The position numbers and the translations under genes were made by a program. A DNA stretch of 37,524 nt from Haemophilus sp. Lineage in GTDB: Bacteria; Pseudomonadota; Gammaproteobacteria; Enterobacterales; Pasteurellaceae. The DNA lies in assembly GCA_019423005.1 (NCBI GenBank), contig JAHZCF010000088.1:1-37524 (forward strand), read 5' to 3'. The notes under the pieces were generated by a model. It was not told the origin of the DNA, ran no database searches, and was given only the letters and a program-made list of their open reading frames with translations. Positions 32,431 to 37,524 of the stretch are shown piece by piece; position 1 is the stretch's first letter, and every line of letters begins with the position of its first letter.

Positions 32431-32459
32431 ATTATCCTTTGATATCAGTGAAATGACAA
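32431..32459 (-). promoter_or_regulatory. Candidate fetM promoter
   Basis: On the minus strand TTGTCA (32454-32459) and GATAAT (32431-32436), each a 5/6 match, are separated by 17 bp. The expected start site is near 32424, giving a leader of about 40 nt. The -10 region continues as GATAATTATAAATAGGAAT, which matches the Fur consensus at 12 of 19 positions, so Fur control is possible. Confidence 0.65.
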
Positions 32460-32477
32460 TAAATAATTCTAATTTTT

Positions 32478-32491
32478 GTGATGGAGATCAA
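32478..32491 (-). promoter_or_regulatory. FNR/CRP-like palindrome upstream of fetM
   Basis: On the minus strand TTGAT-CTCC-ATCAC matches the FNR consensus TTGAT-N4-ATCAA at 9 of 10 positions, and the wider TTTGA-N6-TCACA also matches CRP at 9 of 10. Its centre lies about 61 bases upstream of the predicted fetM start site, a class I activator position. FNR and CRP cannot be told apart here. Confidence 0.5.
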
Positions 32492-32541
32492 AAAATTCAC
32501 AAGAGGTGGAAATCCTAGACGGTTATTTTATGCTCAAAAGA

Positions 32542-32568
32542 ATAAAGCGCCCTTGTTAGGCGCTTTAT
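32542..32568 (-). terminator. Terminator of mrcB
   Basis: ATAAAGCGCC (32542-32551) pairs with GGCGCTTTAT (32559-32568), a perfect 10-bp stem with a 7-nt loop, downstream of mrcB on the minus strand. A T-rich but interrupted tail (TTCTTTT) follows. A perfect uptake signal (32579-32587) lies between it and the gene. Confidence 0.75.
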
Positions 32569-32602
32569 GGAGATATAAAAGTGCGGTCAAAAATAAGCAA
32601 GT

Positions 32603-35002
32603 TTATTGAGCGGGTGCTGCTTCTTCAACAGGCGCTTTATTATCTAACACATCCCATACACTTTCTTGTTTTGCTGATTCAGGTTGTTCGGGTTGTGGTG
32701 ATTGTGTGGTTTGCGCTGCAGTAGCAGTCGCAGTACTCGTTGTTTGCGCAGAAGCGCAGAAGTTTTGATCTTTGTTTGCCCAAACTGGGATTGTTCGGCT
32801 ACTACCACAACTCCAACTACCGTAAGCATTGATGCCAACCCATTTAATGGTAGACGGTTGACCAAGTTTTAGTTTTTCAATGACAACACGGTTTAAGTAA
32901 TCTTTATAGATTTGTAATGCGCCTGAGGCACCAGTTAATTTGGTTTCACCGTTATCATCACGACCTAACCAAATCGTGCTGACATTTTTACCATCAATAC
33001 CCACGAACCACGTATCACGAGCATCGTTGGTGGTTCCTGTTTTACCCGCAAGACGAAGATCGGCATAATCATTTTGTAAGCTACGCGCAGTACCACGTTC
33101 GACAGTTTGCTGCATCGCATACAAGGTTTGATAAGCCGCTTCTCTCGGCACCACTTGATCCGGCACCGTATTATGTTCATAAATAATATTGCCTTGACGA
33201 TCGGTAATGCTTTGAATGGTGCTTAACTCAATTTTACCACCTTGATTGGCAATGGTTTGGTAGAGTTTTGTCACATCATAAGGTGAAATACTGTAAGAAC
33301 CAAGCAAAGTTGCTGGGACTTTTGGAATTGTCACATTGTCCCATCCCATGGCTTTTTGCGTATCAATGACCTTGCTTAAGCCAACTTTCATCCCAATATT
33401 TACCGTTGGAATATTCAATGAGCGGGCAAGGGCATCCATCAACATAACCGAACCGCTATATTTACGATCGTAGTTACGAGGTTGCCAAGGTTGGCTGCCT
33501 TTAATATGAATCGTGATCGGCTGATTCTGAATTGGTGTATTTAAGCGGAATTGTTCCGGATTCATCAGTGCGGTCAAATAAATAGATGGTTTTACTAATG
33601 AGCCAATTTGACGTTTTGACATTAACGCACGGTTAAAGCCCGCATATTCTGTTTGTAATCCACCTACGACAGCACGTATTTCACCCAGATGATAATCTGC
33701 CACAATCATGGCACCTTCAAGGTGTGGGTTTTTGGTTTGTAGTTGTAATTGATTAACCGTATTCACCACAGCATTTTCAGCTTGTTCCTGTTGTTTTAAA
33801 TCCATGGTGGAGAAAATACGTGCACCAAGTAGTGCAGAGGTTTTATTTTCCCCTAACTGACGGCGAAGATCCGCTTGTAAGGTTTGAATGAAAGCAGGAT
33901 ATTTACGTGAAATTTGACCTTTAGCTTGCACGCCTAATGGACGTTTACTCAACAGCTCATAAAGCTCATCCCCAATCATTTGGTGATCAAGCATCAGTTT
34001 TAACACCACATTTCGACGATCGAGTGCATATTGTGGATTTCGCCATGGATTATAAAGGGATGGCCCTTTCACCATGCCAACTAAAAGGGCAATCTGATCT
34101 AGGCTAATTTCACGGATAGAACGACCAAAATAGAATTGGCTCGCCAATGCAAAACCGTGAATTTGGATATCACCATTTTGACCAAGGTAAATCTCGTTCA
34201 GATAGGTTTCTAAAATACGGTTTTTATCATATCGCCAATCTAATACTAATGACATCAACGCTTCATTGGCTTTACGGGTAATAGAACGTTCACTGGATAA
34301 GAACAAGTTTTTAACTAATTGCTGAGTGAGTGTACTGCCGCCTTGAACTGTTTGACCGGCTTTAATATTGGCAATCATTGCTCGCACAATACCCACAGGA
34401 TTAATCCCGTTATGCTCATAAAAACGGCGATCCTCTGTCAGTAATAAGGCATCAATGAGTAATCGAGGGTAGTGCTGTAATGGAATCGCTAAACGATCTT
34501 CATTATCCGATTCCAACATGGCAATTAATTTAGGCGCAAGACGGAATTCATCAACCGCTTTTACGTTGACTAAGTCTTCAATACGAGAAAGTTTGTTATC
34601 CGTAAAACGTAAACGTAATACACGTTGTGGTTCTGGCTTGTCAGGGTAAGGGAACGCACGACGAAGTAATACAATGGTATCCTCTTCGAGTTTAAAATCG
34701 CCCGGTGCCGCAATCATAGTGGTTTGACGGTATTCGTTATCGAGTAAGATTTGAATCACTTCGTCAAAAGAAAGGTTATCAGAAAGTTTTACGCTTTCTA
34801 AACGGCTATACACTTCTGCAGGTAAACGCCAAATTTGGCCATCCATTTTGGAGCGAATTTGCCAATCCAAATAGCCACCATAAAACACGGCAAGCGTCCC
34901 TAAAGTAAAGGCTGCTTTAGCTAAAAAGATTTTACAAGAACGGCGCTTATTTGGCGCTTGTGTTTCTTGTTGTTCTGATGAGGTGTTTTCCGTTTCCGAC
35001 AT
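32603..35002 (-). CDS. mrcB: Penicillin-binding protein 1B (bifunctional transglycosylase/transpeptidase)
   Basis: PBP1B polymerises and crosslinks peptidoglycan at the inner membrane. The 799-residue protein has a short cytoplasmic tail, one transmembrane helix (about 31-45) and a UB2H-type region. The GT51 domain follows with EDRRFYEHNGI (catalytic Glu) and GGSTLTQQLVKNLFL. The transpeptidase domain has SLVK (the SxxK serine in KRQIGSLVKPSIYL), SLN (SxN) and KTGTTND. The C-terminal tail from about residue 755 is Gln/Pro/Ala/Thr-rich and of low complexity. It is monocistronic, ahead of a terminator and facing away from the yacL-erpA unit. Confidence 0.98.
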   Translation of the reverse strand: MSETENTSSEQQETQAPNKRRSCKIFLAKAAFTLGTLAVFYGGYLDWQIRSKMDGQIWRLPAEVYSRLESVKLSDNLSFDEVIQILLDNEYRQTTMIAAPGDFKLEEDTIVLLRRAFPYPDKPEPQRVLRLRFTDNKLSRIEDLVNVKAVDEFRLAPKLIAMLESDNEDRLAIPLQHYPRLLIDALLLTEDRRFYEHNGINPVGIVRAMIANIKAGQTVQGGSTLTQQLVKNLFLSSERSITRKANEALMSLVLDWRYDKNRILETYLNEIYLGQNGDIQIHGFALASQFYFGRSIREISLDQIALLVGMVKGPSLYNPWRNPQYALDRRNVVLKLMLDHQMIGDELYELLSKRPLGVQAKGQISRKYPAFIQTLQADLRRQLGENKTSALLGARIFSTMDLKQQEQAENAVVNTVNQLQLQTKNPHLEGAMIVADYHLGEIRAVVGGLQTEYAGFNRALMSKRQIGSLVKPSIYLTALMNPEQFRLNTPIQNQPITIHIKGSQPWQPRNYDRKYSGSVMLMDALARSLNIPTVNIGMKVGLSKVIDTQKAMGWDNVTIPKVPATLLGSYSISPYDVTKLYQTIANQGGKIELSTIQSITDRQGNIIYEHNTVPDQVVPREAAYQTLYAMQQTVERGTARSLQNDYADLRLAGKTGTTNDARDTWFVGIDGKNVSTIWLGRDDNGETKLTGASGALQIYKDYLNRVVIEKLKLGQPSTIKWVGINAYGSWSCGSSRTIPVWANKDQNFCASAQTTSTATATAAQTTQSPQPEQPESAKQESVWDVLDNKAPVEEAAPAQ

Positions 35003-35026
35003 AATAGTTAGCTTCAGAGAATGAGG

Positions 35027-35380
35027 TTAAGCAATAAATTCAAAATAGGCATTAAGAAAGTGGATGAAGTCTGTTGTACCGCAGAAGGCGATACTTTCTT
35101 CATCATAATAATGGAAGTCGTCTTCTAAAATGTCATCTGTTTCAATTGCAAGATTATTGGCGCGAATCATCACTTCATCGGTATTGATAAAAAGCGTGTA
35201 TTCAGAACCAATCAGCGTGACTTCATCATTATTTTTAATCTGCTCACAGGCAGAAAGTGCGGTCAAAAACGCTTGAGGATTTGACCGCACTTCTGAATTA
35301 AACCAATTGGCTAGGGCAATGTGTTCCATCGAACATTTAGCATGTACATTGCCTAGATAATGGGTAAATTGAAAATCCAT
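35027..35380 (-). CDS. yacL: YacL family (UPF0231) protein
   Basis: The 117-residue acidic cytosolic protein matches the YacL/UPF0231 family: MDFQFTHYLGNVHAKCSMEH at the start and AFCGTTDFIHFLNAYFEFIA at the end. I chose the ATG at 35380, one base after the erpA stop; the frame open to 35425 overlaps erpA and has no family-like N-terminus. The function of the family is not known. A 13-bp perfect inverted pair of uptake signals lies inside the gene, encoding parts of SEVRSNPQAFLTALSACE. It is in operon with erpA. Confidence 0.88.
   Translation of the reverse strand: MDFQFTHYLGNVHAKCSMEHIALANWFNSEVRSNPQAFLTALSACEQIKNNDEVTLIGSEYTLFINTDEVMIRANNLAIETDDILEDDFHYYDEESIAFCGTTDFIHFLNAYFEFIA
35255..35292. 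repeat. Inverted pair of DNA uptake signals inside yacL
   Basis: AAGTGCGGTCAAA (35255-35267) and TTTGACCGCACTT (35280-35292) form a perfect 13-bp inverted repeat with a 12-nt loop. Such pairs usually serve as intergenic terminators, but this one lies in an intact coding frame. Confidence 0.92.
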
Positions 35381-35381
35381 G

Positions 35382-35729
35382 TTAGATGCTGAATGAAGAA
35401 CCGCAACCACAGGTACTGGTTGCATTTGGATTGTTCACTACAAAACGAGAACCTTCCAAGCCTTCAGTGTAATCCACGGTGCCGCCAATTAAGTATTGTA
35501 AACTCATTGGGTCAATCACTAATTGCACACCGGATTTTTCAATCGTCAGGTCGCCTTCATTGACTTTATCATCAAAGGTAAAACCATATTGGAAACCGCT
35601 GCAGCCACCACCGGTAATATAAACGCGTAATTTTAATTCGTTGTTTTCTTCTTCGCTAATTAAACTTTTTACTTTATTGGCTGCCGCATCAGTAAAAGTT
35701 AGCGGTACGGCCATATCTAAATCTGACAT
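35382..35729 (-). CDS. erpA: Iron-sulfur cluster insertion protein ErpA (A-type carrier)
   Basis: ErpA delivers iron-sulfur clusters to apoproteins. The 115-residue protein has the A-type carrier motif GGGCSGFQYGF (Cys at about 42) and the C-terminal TCGCGSSFSI, which gives the two more cluster ligands C-x-C. The HesB/IscA fold strands LTFTDAAANKVKSLISEE and KLRVYITGGG are intact. The adjacent gene is yacL, one base downstream. A good promoter (35765-35793) lies upstream, divergent from map. Confidence 0.96.
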   Translation of the reverse strand: MSDLDMAVPLTFTDAAANKVKSLISEEENNELKLRVYITGGGCSGFQYGFTFDDKVNEGDLTIEKSGVQLVIDPMSLQYLIGGTVDYTEGLEGSRFVVNNPNATSTCGCGSSFSI

Positions 35730-35764
35730 ATCTCTATCCCCACTTTCCTAAAAATAATCCTTGT

Positions 35765-35793
35765 ATTATCTAATAACCTGTTAATTCATTCAA
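35765..35793 (-). promoter_or_regulatory. Candidate erpA promoter
   Basis: On the minus strand TTGAAT (35788-35793) and GATAAT (35765-35770) are separated by 17 bp, about 36 bases before the erpA ATG. No IscR-like site was recognised. Confidence 0.6.
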
Positions 35794-35854
35794 GATTTTT
35801 CACGGAATTAGTGCTATTATATGCGAATAAATCAGAATTAAATAAGGAGAAATA

Positions 35855-36658
35855 ATGGGCATTCCATTAAGAACTGAAGCAGAAATTGTTAAGTTACGTG
35901 AAGCGTGTAAATTAGCGTCTGATGTCTTGGTTATGATCGAACCTTATGTCAAAGAAGGGGTGACCACAGGTGAATTGGATCGCATTTGTCATGATTACAT
36001 GGTGAATGTACAAAAAGTGATTCCTGCATGCTTAAATTATCATGGTTTTCCTAAAGCAACCTGTATTTCTATAAATGAAGTGGTTTGCCATGGTATTCCA
36101 AGCGACGATAAAAAATTAAAACGTGGTGATATTGTCAATATTGATGTGACTGTGATTAAAGACGGTTATTTCGGTGATAATTCGAAGATGTATGTTGTGG
36201 GTGAAACCAATATTCGTAGCCAAAAATTGGTTGAAGCGGCACAAGAAGCACTTTATGTGGGATTACGTACGGTTAAGCCGGGTATTCGTTTAAACGAAAT
36301 TGGTAAAGCGGTACAAAAATATACTGAAAGCCAAGGATTTAGCGTGGTTCGTGAGTATTGTGGTCACGGCGTGGGAACTGAATTCCACTGTGAACCGCAA
36401 GTCTTACACTATTATGCTGATGATGGCGGTGTGATTTTAAAACCGGGTATGGTATTCACCATTGAGCCAATGATTAATGCGGGTAAAAAAGAAGTTCGCA
36501 TTATGGGCGATGGTTGGACGGTAAAAACTAAAGACCGTAGCCATTCTGCACAATATGAACACCAAATTGTCGTGACAGAAACCGGTTGTGAAGTGATGAC
36601 CATTCGTGATGAAGAAATTGCGGAAGGTCGAATTCAACGTATAATGAATAACCTTTAA
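35855..36658 (+). CDS. map: Methionine aminopeptidase
   Basis: MAP removes the initiator methionine from nascent proteins. The 267-residue protein has the type I features: CLNYHGFPKATCISINEVVCHGIP, DVTVIKDGYFGDNSKMYVVG with two metal-binding Asp, GHGVGTEFHCEP, and MVFTIEPM with metal-binding Glu, plus the last Glu in YEHQIVVTE. Length and motifs are typical. AAGGAGA lies just before the ATG. It shares the intergenic region with the divergent erpA. Confidence 0.98.
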   Translation: MGIPLRTEAEIVKLREACKLASDVLVMIEPYVKEGVTTGELDRICHDYMVNVQKVIPACLNYHGFPKATCISINEVVCHGIPSDDKKLKRGDIVNIDVTVIKDGYFGDNSKMYVVGETNIRSQKLVEAAQEALYVGLRTVKPGIRLNEIGKAVQKYTESQGFSVVREYCGHGVGTEFHCEPQVLHYYADDGGVILKPGMVFTIEPMINAGKKEVRIMGDGWTVKTKDRSHSAQYEHQIVVTETGCEVMTIRDEEIAEGRIQRIMNNL

Positions 36659-36666
36659 GTTCAGCT

Positions 36667-36693
36667 AAAAGCCTACGATAGTGGGCTTTTTTT
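36667..36693 (+). terminator. Terminator after map
   Basis: AAAAGCC (36667-36673) pairs with GGCTTTT, with AC/GT pairing inside a 4-nt GATA loop and a single bulge-type mismatch, followed by Ts up to 36693. It lies between map and glnD. Confidence 0.8.
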
Positions 36694-36719
36694 ATAATTG
36701 TTTTGTTTGTGGAATACCT

Positions 36720-37524
36720 ATGCTTTTTCCTTATCATTTTGACTCTCCACTCACGCTAAGTGCGGTCAAAATTCAGCGTGAAAATTTGAAGGAATTGGAA
36801 CGTCAGCACTTTGCTGATTATTCCGTTTTTGAGCTGATCGCTAACCGTACACAATTTTGTGATAATTTGTTAAAACAGCTTTGGCAGCAATTTGAATTAG
36901 ATAAAGCTAATCTCACCTTAATTGCAGTGGGTGGTTATGGCAGACAAGAAATCTTTCCTTTATCTGACCTAGATGTTCTTATTCTTTCAAAAGAAGAAAG
37001 AGAGTCTGAAACGGAAGAAAAAATTGCTCAATTTGTGCAGTTCTTGTGGGATTGTGGATTTGACGTAGGGCATAGTGTTCGTTCTTTAGAAGAATGTGAA
37101 AAGGAAGGCAAACAGGATATTACTATTGCCACCAATTTGCTTGAGTCCCGTTATTTATCGGGTGACTTATCCCTTTTTAATGTTTTAGGGGAAATACTGA
37201 AAAAGCCAGATTTTTGGGCGGTAAAACCATTCTTTGATGCTAAAGTTCAAGAGCAAATTGAACGTTATCAGCGTTATCACAACACCAGTTACAATTTAGA
37301 GCCCGATTTAAAATACAGCCCTGGCGGCTTGCGAGATCTTCATCTTTTATACTGGATCGCATTACGACACACTGGGGAAATGACCCTTGATGGCATTTTG
37401 AAAAGTGGCTTTATTTATCCATCAGAACACCAACAATTATTAGAAAGCCAAGAATTTTTATTTAAAGTTCGGTTCGCTTTACACTTGATTTTAAAACGTT
37501 ATGACAACCGCTTGTTGTTTGATC
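36720..37524 (+). CDS. glnD: PII uridylyltransferase/uridylyl-removing enzyme, N-terminal part (3' end outside window)
   Basis: GlnD uridylylates PII signal proteins under nitrogen limitation. The frame starts at 36720 (ATGCTTTTTCCTTATC) and stays open to the right edge, giving 268 residues. The nucleotidyltransferase motif GGYGRQEIFPLSDLDVLIL with the D-x-D pair, and the conserved YNLEPDLKYSPGGLRDLHLL, identify GlnD. A perfect uptake signal (36758-36766) lies near the 5' end of the gene. The rest of the HD and ACT domains is outside the window. Confidence 0.94.
   Translation, partial: MLFPYHFDSPLTLSAVKIQRENLKELERQHFADYSVFELIANRTQFCDNLLKQLWQQFELDKANLTLIAVGGYGRQEIFPLSDLDVLILSKEERESETEEKIAQFVQFLWDCGFDVGHSVRSLEECEKEGKQDITIATNLLESRYLSGDLSLFNVLGEILKKPDFWAVKPFFDAKVQEQIERYQRYHNTSYNLEPDLKYSPGGLRDLHLLYWIALRHTGEMTLDGILKSGFIYPSEHQQLLESQEFLFKVRFALHLILKRYDNRLLFD

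Larger units (their letters stand above)
1260..36766. repeat. DNA uptake signal family (AAGTGCGGT), at least 31 exact copies
   Basis: Exact copies start at 1260, 1466, 2615, 3730, 5211, 6503, 8407, 9004, 9033, 11822, 13152, 14065, 15752, 16646, 17034, 18814, 21256, 21876, 23234, 24597, 25257, 25656, 27786, 28043, 29344, 29438, 30820, 32579, 35255, 35284 and 36758, in both orientations. They are counted by eye. This is the Haemophilus-type signal recognised by the competence uptake machinery, and most copies lie inside genes. Confidence 0.93.

Overview
The window comes from a Pasteurellaceae genome of the Haemophilus/Aggregatibacter lineage. The best evidence is the DNA uptake signal AAGTGCGGT (or its complement ACCGCACTT): I counted at least 31 exact copies, about one per 1.2 kb, and several form inverted pairs that act as terminators. 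Low G+C, tight operons with 1-14 nt overlaps, and the ppc, purR, mrcB, erpA, map and glnD genes fit the same group. Hydrogenase maturation genes and a formate dehydrogenase H favour a member such as Aggregatibacter or H. parainfluenzae over H. influenzae sensu stricto. The species is an inference. I see no rRNA, tRNA, CRISPR array, insertion sequence or prophage.

Region 1 (1-8.6 kb) serves nickel and hydrogen metabolism. It holds the C-terminal part of FdhF, the energy-coupling nickel importer nikKLMQO on the minus strand, the divergent MerR-type regulator nimR, and the [NiFe]-hydrogenase maturation genes hypA, hypB, hypD and hypE. The nikK promoter has the 19-bp spacer and central dyad typical of MerR control. 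hypC and hypF are absent here. Together the genes would import Ni, insert it and build the Fe(CN)2CO centre of a hydrogenase encoded elsewhere, probably a formate-hydrogenlyase partner of FdhF.

Region 2 (8.6-18.1 kb) holds a small acidic protein of unknown function, ppc, purR and a 26-residue YnhF-like membrane peptide divergent from purR. A surface polysaccharide cluster follows (a GT25 transferase, a Wzy-like membrane protein and two GT2 transferases), then the lytic transglycosylase mltB.

Region 3 (18.1-32.6 kb) is a periplasmic iron and redox island. It has a di-haem cytochrome c peroxidase; a metal-chelate ABC transporter behind a Fur-box-like site, with a pseudoazurin as its last gene; an orphan ATP-grasp ligase; and a lipoprotein. 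On the minus strand lies an eight-gene ferrous iron operon of the FetMP-FetABCDEF/Cj1658-1665 type: FTR1-like permease, P19 protein, FtrD-like membrane protein with a YHS-like tail, two MacB/FtsX-type permeases, ATPase, thioredoxin-like lipoprotein and, in last place, a c-type cytochrome. The coexistence of pseudoazurin, peroxidase, thioredoxin and cytochrome c around two iron importers is the most interesting feature of the window.

Region 4 (32.6-37.5 kb) is conserved housekeeping: mrcB (PBP1B), yacL, erpA, map and the first 268 codons of glnD.
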